A stretch of DNA of 64,000 nucleotides from assembly GCA_029706075.1 (NCBI GenBank), contig JAINUG010000039.1, positions 3,223,501 to 3,287,500 on the forward strand. Reading direction: 5' to 3'. A program made the position numbers and the translations under genes. Positions 39,838-51,046 of this stretch are shown one piece after another. Each line of letters opens with the position of its first letter. The stretch's first letter is position 1. The notes below the pieces were generated by a model. The model was not told the DNA's origin. It did no database searches and saw only the letters and a program-made list of their open reading frames with translations. The stretch comes from Aldrovandia affinis. Lineage: Eukaryota; Chordata; Actinopteri; Notacanthiformes; Halosauridae.

Positions 39838-39890
39838 TCAATTAAAAAAAACTTTATTTATCCCCAAAGGGCAATTATGAAGGCAGCATA
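39838..39890 (-). mobile_element. Rex-type LINE tail fragment, reversed
   Basis: AAACTTTATTTATCCCCAAA then GGGCAATTATGA is the reverse of the tail of Rex1-like fish LINEs, which ends GGGGATAAATAAAGT. The element is heavily 5'-truncated, and its upstream limit on the right is unclear. Confidence 0.55.
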
Positions 39891-40419
39891 GTAAAACATA
39901 AAACCATCAAACAACAACAACAACAAAAGAATCATATGCATAATTGTCATTTCAGCATTAATGCTAACTAACCAAGGCTGAAACAAATATTCAATTTGCC
40001 CAGCATTACAAAACCAATACATTGCATGCAACAGTGTACAAATTATGTAGAGGATTATTGAATGATAATTCTCCTCAATGTAGGAGCTGTAAATTGCCAT
40101 AGGTATTTCACATTTAAGATCAATAATGCTCAATAATTACAAGCTACAGAAATATAAAGGCATCCTCTATCATTTCAGTTTGTTCATGATGCGACCGGGA
40201 CTGGGGTATGCTTCTTCCAAGTATTACAGATGGTATCACACCAAGTATGTGTCCAAGAGAATGTCACACTTGCAAAGTGTCCAACAGTTAATTACTGAAA
40301 AAGAAGGCAAATAACTTATCTGCACAAAATTCTGCCAAATGAAGTGCTCATATCTAATATTAGATAACTGAAATATATTACCTGTTCATTCCCATCCTTC
40401 CAATTTGGAATGAAAATAC

Positions 40420-40420
<1 letters not shown>

Positions 40421-40467
<47 letters not shown>

Positions 40468-40478
40468 TGTGTGTGTGT
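40421..40478. repeat. Microsatellite (GT)n
   Basis: About 28 GT units with one AT interruption and a terminal GC. Confidence 0.97.
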
Positions 40479-40674
40479 GCATATTCCAAAATTGAAGAAA
40501 TTCTGCAATGTAATTTTAAAATGCACTGTGCATTTATTAGATTTAGATGTATTTTATTAGTCACAAACTTGCCCTTGGTGTCAGCACATATGGCACAAAA
40601 AAGATGAACTTCAGAAAACAATAAAAAATCATTTCAGAGAGTACACTTAAAACATTGAATATAGGTGGATACCA

Positions 40675-41180
40675 CTATAAAAAAAAGACATTCTGGAAAA
40701 CATTAGTCCTGGTTTCTAAGGTGACCATCCTTCCTGTTCTGCTGAATGTAACTTCTGGGTGCAAGGGGTGGCTTTCATCAGGTACAATGGCCCTGACTAT
40801 CCTGAACCAAGAAGACACCCAATTATTTGTTTTTAGTTTTTTGTATTGTACTGTAGTTTTATTGTTTATGGGGTTGTTGGATGGGAATTTTTGGAGGGGG
40901 GTGGATGGGACTGGGGGGGTGTTATGACCCTTCTTTAGGCCCAAAGTAACATTTTGGGGTCTAAAGGGGAGGGTCGTGACAGGGGGGTGAATAGCAGATT
41001 GTTCAAGATCCTGGATAGCGGTCTCCAAAGTCTTCTTAACCCTATCACACTCCCTGTTGAGCTGATAGCATCAGAGCACTTCCTGTTTTTGGAGTTGTTA
41101 TCGAGGGTCTGGATGTCCTTGACAAAGTTCCCCCTGGAGACTTTCCTGGTCCCCATCTTGATTTTTGGATCATTCCACAC
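40675..41180 (-). pseudogene. Frameshifted coding-like remnant, unassigned
   Basis: Two overlapping minus-strand frames look like decayed protein sequence. One has MGTRKVSRGNFVKDIQTLDN (near 41160-41100). After a shift, the other reads RVKKTLETAIQDLEQSAIHP (near 41040-40980), a heptad-like helical stretch. It continues through TTLPFRPQNVTLGLKKG to about 40675. I cannot assign a family. It may belong with the exon-like segment at 41241-41395, and together they could be a retrocopy or transposon fragment. No zinc finger, DDE or reverse transcriptase motif is visible. Confidence 0.3.
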
Positions 41181-41240
41181 GGGAGCATTACAGGCTTGAG
41201 GGTCATTTTCATTTTAAACAACTCAGGCCACCAGGCTATC

Positions 41241-41395
41241 CTAGCACTCGTTCACTGCTGCTGTTGAAGGTTGAGTCTCTTCTTCTCTGGGGGGAGGAGG
41301 TGAGGCCTTGTCATCTCCATTGCTAACGGAACTTGATTCTTCTTCATCTTTATCTGAACTGGACGTCTTGTCTTCAAGAATGACTGACTGGATCC
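41241..41395 (-). CDS. Terminal-exon-like segment, unknown protein tail
   Basis: On the minus strand a good acceptor-like sequence (CCCTTTGTGACTCTTAG) is followed by 50 open codons and TAG. They include SVILEDKTSSSDKDEEES, SSVSNGDDKASPPPP and REEETQPSTAAVNEC. The acidic Ser/Glu-rich composition resembles the disordered tail of a membrane or nuclear protein. An in-frame stop lies just upstream of the acceptor and there is no start codon, so it would have to be spliced. I do not recognise the protein. A SINE starts about 40 bases upstream of it. It may be a decayed or unrelated open frame. Confidence 0.25.
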
Positions 41396-41428
41396 CTAAG
41401 AGTCACAAAGGGGCCTGCTGTGAAGTCT

Positions 41429-41865
41429 ATCAGTAGATCCTGTAGCTCAGTTGGTAGAGCATGGCACTGGCAATGCCAAGGTTGTGGGTTCGATCCCACG
41501 GGACTACATGTCCGTCGTTCGGATGGGACGGTAAAAACCGAGGTCCTGACTCTCTGGGGTCATAAAAAGATCCCACGGCACTTCTCGATAAGAGTAGGGT
41601 GTTAACCCGGTGTCCTGGCCAAATTCCTAACCCAGACAATATCTATACAATTCATTCCCTCCCTCCTCGCCTCTCCACTGTGTATCTGATGTGTGGTGAG
41701 TTTGTACTGGCGCACTATGGCTGCCGTCGCGTTCACCCAGGTGGGTGCTGCACATTGGTGGTGGTTGAGGTGAGTTACTCCTATCATTGTAAAGCGCTTT
41801 GGGTTCCTTGAAAAGCACTATATAAAATCCAATGTTCAATCAATCAATCAATCAGTAGATCCTCA
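41429..41865 (+). mobile_element. V-SINE-like element with target duplication
   Basis: The tRNA-like head (CCTGTAGCTCAGTTGGTAGA then GTGGGTTCGATCCCACGGG) carries clear A and B boxes. A conserved middle follows, including GTGTTAACCCGGTGTCCTGG, and the tail has AAGCGCTTTGGGTTCCTTGA, AAAGCACTATATAAAATCC and a TCAA repeat. ATCAGTAGATCCT occurs at the left edge (41429-41441) and CAGTAGATCCT again after the tail (41854), giving a target duplication. This layout of tRNA head, conserved core and LINE-like tail matches V-SINEs of fish. Confidence 0.8.
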
Positions 41866-41869
41866 CCAC

Positions 41870-43610
41870 CCACTGGCTCACTGTGGGGATTGTCAACCAT
41901 TGCAAACACAACTTCACCAATATGAAGACAATGACATAGTCCCACATAGTCCCCCATTAGTTAATTAGCACTGTCCCCAACTGTCCACATTTTTTTATCA
42001 AAGTGTCACACGCCGTGCGACACAACCAGGATTGGAACAGAACAGCAGGACGCATGGAAAGGAGTTATTAGTGTGCGGACCGGGTTTAATGAGCTCTCCC
42101 ACAGGGAGAGAGGGCGAGAGAGAGAGAGAAAGAGAAAACCGATACAAATTAACAAAATAAACCTTGGCCATCCCCCTCATGGGATTCCAGCTAAAAACAA
42201 TAAATCAAAAGAACAAACTAAACAAAAAGCACCTTTCGGCAAAACACTAAATGTTCGCTATGCGCACACACAGACTTTAGCTACTTTTCAGTGGCGTTTG
42301 TTTCAGGATCGCTGGGTTCTCGGACGGCATTCAGCTTCCGTGTCCTAGCCACCTACTAAGAGAGCAGAGCAGTTTTAAGCACACAGGTACAATTAGATAA
42401 TGCTGCACAGCTGTGTGCCTTAGCTGCCCTGCCAGTAGGCGTGGCCATTAATCACCCGATTCCCCTGCCTAGACTGACACCTTCCACACCAAGATTGTAA
42501 GAGTATAGTTATTTTGTGTAAGTAAGGTCAATTATTATGAATTTCTGACTCATAATGGCATGGAACTGTAACAATGTTTGGAAAGGGTTATCTAAGGCTC
42601 TCCTGTTCATTTGTCTTGGGCGTGATCCAGTCCTCTCAGGTGAACAATTTCTTGGCACTGGTTTTTATAGCTCAAATTCAAATTGTTTATACGTTCGTAA
42701 ATTTCACACCATGTAAAGCAGCTCCAGTAAAGTTTTGGAGGCCAGGCAACATCTTCAAGGCAAATTAAGGCATTTGTTTATTCCACAAAATGATTCCTGC
42801 ACGGGATAATTCATCAGGATGGGTTCTTTGGATACTGCGCTGTGCAGAGCAATGCGTGAAATGCTTCAGTACTCATACTTTTTTTTATTACCTATAAGTG
42901 CATAAAGACTTCATCCTACTTTTTTGCCTCTGCAATATAGAAAATTGGTTTTGAGTTTATTAATCCATAAAGTTGATGCAAAAAAAATATATATTTATAT
43001 CTTGATCATTCACATTGAACCACATATATTCAAAGATGGCATCCAGAAACATTTTATAATTCAGGAAATTATCACAGGCCACAGCAAATGTGCCTTGTCG
43101 ACCAAATGTACTTGATAAAAGTTTTGAAGCGCTGTCATGAAGCAACTGACCTTTCACATTGCTCCCTCCCATGTGCACACAACGTCAATAGATACATACA
43201 TCATCATTAGAAACATTCACTCCTTAAAAGTTCAGGAAGCACAAACACTTTGGCTCAGACAAAATCTGCTTCACATTGACCCTCAGGCTAATTTATCTGT
43301 GGATGCTCTAATACTAATAAATGTGTGTTAATTCACAAGATTGTCTGCTTACTAACCGGTAACGTTCCACATGAATGTTCACATGCACTGCAACTGCACA
43401 AGAATAAAAAGCTGCACTTCTGTATTGGCAATTTCTGATGTACTGCTGGCTTAATTCAATCTAAACCAAATTAACTTGTTATTTTCAGTTTTATTTCGAT
43501 GCAGATTTGGCGAGACCTGCCTTTATTTGTGTGTATGCGTTATTTGTGTGTAGGCTGTTGGTACGTTAACCTCTCGTCAACATGCCACGATGATAATCCC
43601 TTCCCTCCTT
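41870..43610. other. Intergenic sequence with a GA-rich microsatellite
   Basis: A GA microsatellite of about 30 bases lies at 42106-42136. Otherwise the stretch is AT-rich with no gene or clear repeat seen. Confidence 0.5.
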
Positions 43611-43613
43611 TCT

Positions 43614-43675
43614 TCACTTCTTCCTGGGCCCGACTTCAGTGCAGGCATGCCTTCCACAACGGCACTGTCCGTGAC
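43614..43675 (-). pseudogene. itgbl1: Decayed itgbl1 EGF-repeat exon
   Basis: The minus strand encodes GHGQCRCGR immediately after a possible acceptor (CTGCGGAAG). It then reads HACTEVGPRKK and a TGA. ITGBL1 has a repeat of the form GHGQCxCGRCxCxxGWxGKKC in the middle of the protein, and the fish sequence lines up with it without gaps. In this copy the third cysteine is His, the GW-G core is lost and the closing cysteine codon is a stop. The phase also matches the other itgbl1 exon (a Gly split after its first base). The piece lies 3' of that exon on the same strand, as gene order requires. ITGBL1 is a secreted protein with ten integrin-type EGF repeats. Confidence 0.55.
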
Positions 43676-43689
43676 CTTCCGCAGGCTGA

Positions 43690-44595
43690 GAGAGAAGGAT
43701 TAGCTGCCTGGGAGCTGATGATAGATATATGCAGACAGTGGGCTTTATCAGTGTCTGTGTACAAAGCTGTTGGGAAGACTAGCTTTGAGCCTCACCTGGG
43801 GTTCCCGAATGGTCTGAAAACGGTGGGATTTGCTACACTTGTCTTCAGGCCTTTTTGGAAAAGGATGTGCGCAAAGCTTGGATTAATACTCGTTAACATG
43901 ATTTAAACGTCGTGCAGCGATAAACCTATTCAAGTTGATTCTGAAGTGCATTTTATACAAGTAAATATTCAGCATATTTGAATATTTCATTAATACACAT
44001 GTCCTTTTGCTACTACTACAAAGAAACAATGAAACCACCAAGGATTTCCGAGGGAAATATTCTTTCACTAACAATAAGGGTAAACTGAACTAGACATTTG
44101 TGTTCTACATTTAGACTCCAGACACAAAGTAAAGCAAGTGAAGGAGGAAATCTGTTAGAATTGTGTTACAAACCTTTAAATTAAAGAAACCCCAACATAT
44201 TCAAGCAACCTAATGGACAAGACCCATATTGAACAAGACTGGCGTGTCTTAATCTCTGAACCAAATTGGATTTTGTTTCACTTTGATCATGATTCTTTTT
44301 TTTTTTCGCATCTGTGCAATTTACCATGTTGTTCTGCTTGTTTGGTTTAAATTGGAGAGAGCAGGTGTTTCCACAGGCAACTCAATCTAATTGGCTTATA
44401 GTGATAACGACCCTGACACTCAAGAGAGATTGCCGAACAAAACAGGAAGTCGGGAACCCCAGATGATTATTGGGGGGGCATTGCTAGTGCTGAGCAACAA
44501 TCATTCCTGCATAATTTGAGCTGTAAAAATATATATATATAACATGTTATTGTTGCTTAAATGTACAGTCACAAATCTAAAGTGGCAACAGAATT
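43690..44595. other. Intergenic (or former itgbl1 intron) sequence
   Basis: AT-rich sequence. The plus-strand frame 43499-43906 (135 codons) overlaps the decayed exon on the other strand and has no recognisable domain. Confidence 0.4.
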
Positions 44596-44600
44596 CAAAA

Positions 44601-44774
44601 CTACATTTTACATACACTCTTATCCAGAGCGATTTACACAGTTTCTTAACATACAAGCCATTTATAGAGTTGGATATTTATTGAAGCATTTCAGGTTAAG
44701 TACCTTTCCTCAAGGGAATTGAACCTGCAACCTCTGAGTTACAAGCCTAACCATTATATTACACTGGCACCCCG
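44601..44774 (-). mobile_element. SINE with LINE2-type tail, reversed
   Basis: ACATACACTCTTATCCAGAG then CGATTTACACAG and GGGAATTGAACCTGCAACCT is another reversed member of the family at 15446 and 59840. Confidence 0.75.
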
Positions 44775-45200
44775 TCATGCCGTCTAATGTTTAAAGATAA
44801 GCTGTGTTATGTGTTTGTACATTATAATCTACATATTTGACTGGCAGATGTTGGGTCCTGCATAGACCTAAAGTTTAATCTCCCAAGTTGCCAGGTGAAA
44901 TTCAACCAGACAGAGTTTGTTGAATATTAGTACTTTGCGAGAGACCTTGGATAATTTTACATATATTATCCACTACGTATATATATGTCTGCTTGAAATT
45001 CTTTTAAAATTTCAGAATGAGTGGAAGGAAATTATCTTATGGACGTTCAGTTCTGACAAAAAACTAAGTCTTCAATAATTGAATTTACAAATGAAATAAA
45101 ATATTACCAGAGCAGATAAAAGGTAAAGCAATGTGGCTAGACTCAATCCAGGTGCCCATGTCTGGCATCAACTATGATGTGGAGCAATTTCAATGCATTC

Positions 45201-45253
45201 ACATTCAGGCATTTATCAGATGCTCTTAACCAGAGCAACTTACAGTAAGTGCA
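45201..45253 (-). mobile_element. LINE2/SINE tail fragment, reversed
   Basis: CATTTATCAGATGCTCTTAA then CCAGAGCAACTTACAGTAAG is the reverse of the common tail. Only about 50 bases remain. Confidence 0.65.
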
Positions 45254-45626
45254 TATAAAACGTTTAAACAAAGCAGAGATGATACTTGGAGCTGGCATCA
45301 TGGGAGGTGGCATTAGGAGGCAATGCCCATCCAAATTGGCTTTTGTGCCGTCCCCCCCCAAAAAACATTATACATTAATAGCCCAAATAATATATGTATA
45401 CTGTAAACACATTTAATTGAGGAAGGATAGACATATGCATTTGCAGACAGTTAATATAGGTTCAAAATACAACCAGTTTGGTAAGCCCCCTACTGCCCTC
45501 CTTCACTCAGCTTTGACGTTACGTTACATCAGCACGTTATGCTATGTCATCATTCTAAAGCCTTAGTTCAGTTTTGGCGGCTTCCACCTGCACAACAGCT
45601 AGCGAACTGTCACCTAGTTTAATAAA

Positions 45627-46262
45627 ATGGACATAAGGAAATGGCTCAAAGCCCAATCTGCTCCATCCATACCAGGATTGACAACATCTACACCTGCCAA
45701 CTCAGACCTATCACCATATTTCAATTCTCAGGCATCTCTCTCAAGCACAATCAACGATCAATCTGGCCTCGCCATACAGCATGCTAGCCGGCTAACGTTA
45801 GTGGCCCCACTGTTCACAGGCTATTGTAAAAACACCACAAAATGCTCGAAGCAATGGCCACTGTATTGGCAGCACTTCGACTCGAATTGGTATTGCTTCA
45901 ACCGCGACCCCTCTGGACTCGCCATACAGCATGCTAGCCGGCTAACGTTAGTGGCCCCACTGTTCACAGTGGCCCCACTGTTCACAGGCTATTGTAAAAA
46001 CACCACAAAATGCTTGAAGCAATGGCCACTGTATTGGCAGCACTTCGACTCGAATTGGTATTGCTTCAACCGCGACTTGCGAAAGTTTCTTCTCCGCTCT
46101 CAAAAATGTATTCTCAGAACACGGAGGCAGCATGCTTCATGCAAGAAAGGCCAGACTAGTACGACTTACATTTGAAAAAGACTTGACTAAAAAGCGTTGG
46201 GAGGAGTGGAAGGACGTCGTTCTCAGAAGGTTTCATTCAGCTCACAGGCGTCGCCTTCAGGA
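45627..46262 (+). pseudogene. Transposase-like coding remnant with internal duplication
   Basis: An open frame of 182 codons starts MDIRKWLKAQSAPSIPG. A second, overlapping frame farther on reads MLHARKARLVRLTFEKDL and TKKRWEEWKDVVLRRFH before a stop at about 46268. The amino acid composition is protein-like in the shifted frame. I suspect a domesticated or dead DNA transposon (hAT-like ORF starts often look like MDIRKWL), but no zinc finger or catalytic motif confirms this. The central part is duplicated in tandem (see 45762-46076), which explains the repeated peptide GLAIQHASRLTLVAPLFT. Confidence 0.3.
45762..46076. repeat. Tandem duplication, 147 bp plus an inner 18-bp repeat
   Basis: Copy one (45762-45908) and copy two (45912-46076) are almost identical. 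Copy two differs by a few bases and by an extra tandem 18-mer, TGGCCCCACTGTTCACAG. The offset of 150 and the insert of 18 are both multiples of three, so the frame stays open. The near identity suggests a recent event. Confidence 0.95.
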
Positions 46263-46269
46263 CGACTAG

Positions 46270-47720
46270 TGAGTACTGGTGAGTAAAATTACATTTTTAT
46301 GTAGACCCGCTTTTTTTTGTAATCGGTTTTCTGGACTGTCCAAGTTCATTATTTTGTAATTAGACTATAGTCTTACAGCTCCCACCAAAGAGATAGCATT
46401 AACAGTAGTGGTATATGATTTCTCTATATGTTGTGGCTGTGTTTGTTTGGTTTATAACAACAACAACAATATTATATTATGGAGGGCCAACTGCAAAGGC
46501 GCCTAGGACTAGACCTAGTCAGTGCTTGACTGCTTATTAGGCTACTGTAAATGTACTATATTTGGTTAAGACATAATGCTAAACAGACCATGTTGGGCAT
46601 ATTGGAAAAAACACCTATTCTTCACCCACTGACACAGACACAGAGCCGAGACACATTAAACAAGTGTTTACTGTCTCCTGCCGCACAGACAGCAATTATC
46701 ATTAAAGTGTTAGCTTATGTGTGTTTGTTTATAATAATGATGCTATAAAAGCTGAGTCTATGCAGCCTTATATATATAGCCTTAAATATATACTATATAT
46801 ACTATATATAGTAGAAGTGCCCACCCATTGAAAACGAATGCCCCTCCGCTGATCATTGTCTGATGCTGGCTTTGATGATACTATAGGTACACTGGCAGTG
46901 GCTAATAGCATCAAAAGAACAGATCTGCCCATGAACAGTTCTGCTCTGGTAACAGTTTGAAATGCACTGCAATGACATCATCTCTCAGCGCCATATCCCT
47001 TCTTTGATGACCCCTGAGGAAATAAAAGCATTGGTACAACACAGAAATAATTATTTTGGCAGAAATAATTTGCTTAAACTTAAATTCCTACGCAGGAAGA
47101 AAATCCTGCATAGATTAATCTGCCATAATACAGTCCACTAGCATTTTGCTAAATACCAAAGATATAGAGTGGTATTTCAATTCTATGGTATGTCACTGAA
47201 ATGTTTTGTTTAAACCAGCACTATCTATTGCCTCACGCACTTGAAGCTGTCAGTGGAAGCTTGGCCGGTCGCAGTTGTCTCTGGATTTCTATGGATTTAC
47301 TGTATTGAATGGAATAACATGTGATGGGTTTTGGGGGATTTAATTGGAAAATATTAGCCTGCCTGGAAGCTGAGCTTCCGAGCCATACGCCCAATCTGAT
47401 TTTGACATGCCTCCATCAATCAGGATCTGTCTACATCCCTGTCCAATAGAAGAATGCTGCAATATTTGTGGCTTGGACACAGGAGTTTTTGGAGAGTGAC
47501 ATCGGTTACAGGTGAGGTTGGCAATAGTTTGAATTATTTGGTCTTTATTCCTCTATTATTGTAATTCAGTATTTTAATTGAACTGTTAATCATTTCTATT
47601 CTAAATTGATCTCTTGGAGTTTGAAAGTTAGCCACAGTAGCTAGCTAATGTTAGATAACTGCAATGACTTACGAAACAGGAGTCAACAGGTCACCATTAG
47701 TCATTTTAAATCTTAATGCC
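46270..47720. other. Intergenic sequence, no gene seen
   Basis: AT-rich, with a TATA-rich palindromic patch at 46767-46812. Nothing else was recognised. Confidence 0.5.
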
Positions 47721-47732
47721 GTGAAAGTAAAA

Positions 47733-48478
47733 TAGATATTCCACAAGGATCAGTGCTTGGACCTTTGTTGTTTGGTTTGTATATCAATGACATCTCTAAG
47801 TGTTGCACAGGAGTTGGGTTATGTATGCTGATGACACAGTGTTTTGTTTGTGGCAGCAAAAACACCTACTATTGCTGCAGCTAAACTAACAGACTGCTTG
47901 GTTAAGGTTAAGGCACACTGGCTTGAGACTCCCTACCTAACATTGAATGTAAAAAAACTGTCTCTATGCGTTTCTCAATTAGAAATCTCCCAGCCACAGA
48001 AACCTTCAGTGTGAGGATAAAAGACAACAAACTAGAGACAGTACAGGGTTTTAAGTACCTTGGAATTGTTTTGAACTCTCAGCTAAGGTTTGACAAACAT
48101 ATTAAAACATTAGGTAGAACTGTTAGGGCCAATTTTCAAACCTTTAGGCAAATCAGACACTGCTTACCATTCCACACAGCTCTGACATTTATGCACACCA
48201 AGATTTTCTCTCATCTCTCATAATGCATAACCTCTTGGTCCCAGGCATCAGCCTCCGCCATCAAACCACTATAACCAAGCTATCAAAGTCCTGGCCACTA
48301 AGATTTCATCATGGCAATATCCTAAAGAAGTACAATCTGGGCTTCACTATACTGCCACTAACACCCAAAGCATCACGGAAGGAAACTGTAGAATCAGACA
48401 TTGCAGAAAAAACTGCATTTTCAATTAAAGGCACGACACTCTGTAATTCTCTACCTGGCAGTTCAAAACAAATCTAAG
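47733..48478 (+). pseudogene. Non-LTR retrotransposon reverse transcriptase remnant
   Basis: The plus strand encodes IPQGSVLGPLLFGLYINDIS at 47738, the start of the conserved RT palm. The catalytic YADDTVF follows (YADD codons at 47824-47835) in another frame, so a frameshift separates them. A third segment has LETVQGFKYLGIVLNSQLRF (about 48020-48100), the FKYLGI thumb motif. The tail runs to a stop near 48474 with TTLCNSLPGSSK. The piece is 5'-truncated and disrupted. The clade (LINE2, Rex or related) cannot be fixed by eye. Confidence 0.85.
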
Positions 48479-48479
48479 A

Positions 48480-50000
48480 TTTTAAAATGTTTTCCACAAC
48501 AATCAAGTCCTGGTTAAAACTTGCCAGAATTGTAATCATGACACCAACTAATCATTACTGTATTTGAGCTCATGTTCTCTTTTTATTGTTTGTTTGTTTA
48601 TTTTTGTCATGTCATGTCATGTATGATTGTTGTTGTTGTTGTTTTTGGTCATTATACGCAGTGTTTTTAAACTGTAACAAAGTATTATTTTATCGATTGA
48701 TTGAACTATCAATGCTCATCAAGGGACTGGTGTTGGAAATTAGCTTTGGCTATATAGCCTACACATGTACAGTGCATCGGGCACTGCTTCTGCGGCTGTC
48801 AATGTTCTCTGTGCTTGTCTCTTACAAATAAACTAATTAATAAATAAGTTTGTCAGTTTTAAATGCATTTGTTTGTGCCATCTTAGCTAACGTTAGCTAT
48901 CTAGCTGAGATTTGCAGTTCAAACATGAGATTTTAGTTAGCTAGCTACTAAACGTATAAGAAGAAAGTCAAATAATAAGCTGAGGTTTTGTTTTGTTCTA
49001 ACTAAGGTTAGCTACTAACGTTATCTAGTAAAGTATTTGTCTCATCTCGCATGTTTCAACTGAACTAACGTTAGCTAGCTAGGTAACTGCTTGACATTGA
49101 GGATTATGAAGTTGGAGAAAAACCCTTGTTGTGTGAGATTGACACTATAGGGCACTTCGTTAGGAAATAAAGGAGATTAGCAGTCAGCATTATCACAAAG
49201 CGTCAGAGAAGGTCAAGGTCAGATCAGCAGCCGTTTCCCCGGGCCTCAGCTTCACCTGTTGTGGACCTCACCAGTGTACTGGGATCAATATATTCATAAT
49301 CCACAGGTGAATAATCAAATGAGACTGATTATAATTACTAAATTTTTTGAGACTAATTAAATATAATATAATATGGCCTCTAGACTACTAAGTCAGAGTC
49401 GCAACCAATAATAGTACCCATTCGATAAACATATAACATAACATTGAGTGTCACAGTGGGTGCAAGAGGGAGTAGCGAATGGATTTGAGGGTATAGTGTT
49501 ACATAAAGCAGTGATATACACAAAGAGGCAGAGCGGGTTTGATGCTAAGATTCTGTTCTGGTGTAAAACAAGGGAGCCAAATCATTCAGAGTGGGCCGGG
49601 GGACAGAGCGTTTCCCCTCCCCCTTCTAGGCCAGTGCTGATTTGGGCGCAGGAGTTGAAGGAGCAGTTGGCAACGGAAGTGCAGTAGTCGAGGCGATGTT
49701 TTGAAAAGGAGCTGCCGTCAGATTCCCTCCGGGTCATGGATCCACAGCGGCGAGCGCATCAAGGGCCCGCCGACGAGGAGTCTCCTCCTGTTCAGATGTC
49801 ACGATCTGCGTTCCCGTGGTGATAGCAGCCGCGGGGGACACACAGCTGGCTGAGCACCATTAGGGACAATCCCAGTTTTTCTATCTTCCCCAGTAAGGGT
49901 GTGGAGGAGTGCAGCCAGCTGGCAGGAATCTCTGGATGTACCAAGCTGCTGCACACAGGTTTGCCCCCCTTCCCAGAGCCGTGATCCAACCAGCTCTGAG
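48480..50000. other. Intergenic sequence rich in TTAGCTAGC motifs
   Basis: Between 48880 and 49090 words such as GTTAGCTAGCTA and TAACGTTAGCTA recur, which is common in fish non-coding DNA. A GC-rich unique-looking block follows at 49590-49990. Its minus strand has no domain I can name. Confidence 0.5.
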
Positions 50001-50002
50001 CG

Positions 50003-50175
50003 TCTTATGTCATGGCCAAGAGTTTGCCTGTTTGCCTAGCTGCTGATATGTTCAAGCTGGCGTCTATTGATCTAGCAAGTGCCAGCTTACTGAATCAAGC
50101 TGGGTATTACAATAAGCAAATAGCATTATATTGTTGCATGATCTTAAGTAATAATAATTATAAATGTAAATAAAA
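50003..50175. repeat. Direct repeat copy A (partner at 51876)
   Basis: This stretch (AGTTTGCCTGTTTGCCTAGC, then GTCTATTGAT, TATTACAATAAGCAAAT and TTAAGTAATAATAATTA) resembles 51876-52048 in the same order, with indels. The two lie about 1.87 kb apart and bracket a MITE and a SINE. Confidence 0.75.
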
Positions 50176-50300
50176 TGCATATTATTCATGTGAATAATCA
50201 CATAATAACCACAATAATCATTCACATTCATATTGTCTACTTTGGCCTCCCACACAGATTTGAGCGGGGAGATAGTAAGGGTGGGCATGAGTAGTTATTA

Positions 50301-50590
50301 TATAGTACCAGGGCTGGACTGGCTATATAGTCTACCGGGCAGATTCCCGGTGGGCCGGTCTAGTTTTGGGCTGGTAGGGCCGGTAGGGCCGGTAGAATTA
50401 TTTATTATTTTATATATATATATATTTTAAAAAAAAATATATATTATACCACGGACCAGGTGTTCCGAGGGGCGCAATTTTTTCATCCGAGAAAATGATT
50501 GTCTGGCAACCCACGCTACGCCACTGGATGGGCCGGTCTGAGCCAAATGGCAGGGCCTATTTTTTGTCCCAGTCCAGCCCTGTATAGTAC
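50301..50590. mobile_element. hAT MITE with perfect 8-bp target duplication
   Basis: The element covers 50309-50582 (274 bp). Its ends CAGGGCTGGACTGG and CCAGTCCAGCCCTG are perfectly complementary. The octamer TATAGTAC lies immediately outside on both sides (50301-50308 and 50583-50590). An 8-bp duplication and a CAGGG terminus identify a hAT-type non-autonomous element. It carries an AT-rich middle and no transposase. Perfect flanks suggest a fairly young insertion. Confidence 0.93.
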
Positions 50591-50660
50591 ATAAGGATGT
50601 TATTATTCTTTTCATTTTTTTTTCATTTGATTGTCTGTTTTTTAAAAATAAGTAACAATA

Positions 50661-51015
50661 AGCGGATAGCGTAGTGGTCTAATGCACCACACTTTGGCTG
50701 GTCCGGTGTGGTGTGCACTGCGGTTCGAAATCCGCGTCTCTACCAGACCGGCCCTGGTCGTCAGCCCCAATCGGGGGCGGCATTTGGCTGTCCACCCCAG
50801 GGGGAGGATGAGCCGGCTCGGGTCCGCCGTGAAGCACGGAAAAGGAGTCTCCACAACGTGGGTGGGCGAATTCCGTCGCGAAGGAGGTGGAGGTCACTGC
50901 CCACAGTAGCTTGCCTCATAGAGATAAGCGACGGACCCGTGTGGGGAGGGTTAAATCAAAATAAATAGAGGGTGTAATTGGCTACCAAATTGGGAGAAAA
51001 ACGAGCAAAAATCCA
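50661..51015 (+). mobile_element. Long tRNA-derived SINE
   Basis: The head GCGGATAGCGTAGTGGTCTA and the B-box-like GGTTCGAAATCC at about 50722 indicate a tRNA origin. A CpG-rich body of about 200 bases follows, then the tail GTAATTGGCTACCAAATTGG and GAGAAAAA. An A-rich and AAT microsatellite closes it. It differs from the other SINE families in the window. Confidence 0.7.
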
Positions 51016-51019
51016 AAAC

Positions 51020-51046
51020 AAAATAAAATAATAATAATAATAAAAG
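51020..51046. repeat. Microsatellite (AAT)n
   Basis: A run of about five AAT units directly after the SINE tail. Confidence 0.9.

Noticed and set aside
43499-43906. 135-codon plus-strand frame
   Set aside because: It lies antisense to the decayed itgbl1 exon and shows no domain of its own.
46620-46690. Minus-strand RLCVCVSG, tested as the itgbl1 exon between the two called pieces
   Set aside because: It comes from a CA-rich low-complexity run and lacks the CGxC motif.
49792-49989. Minus-strand frame tested for a missing itgbl1 exon
   Set aside because: Only a weak HGN...DRD resemblance; no CxCGxC pattern in any frame.
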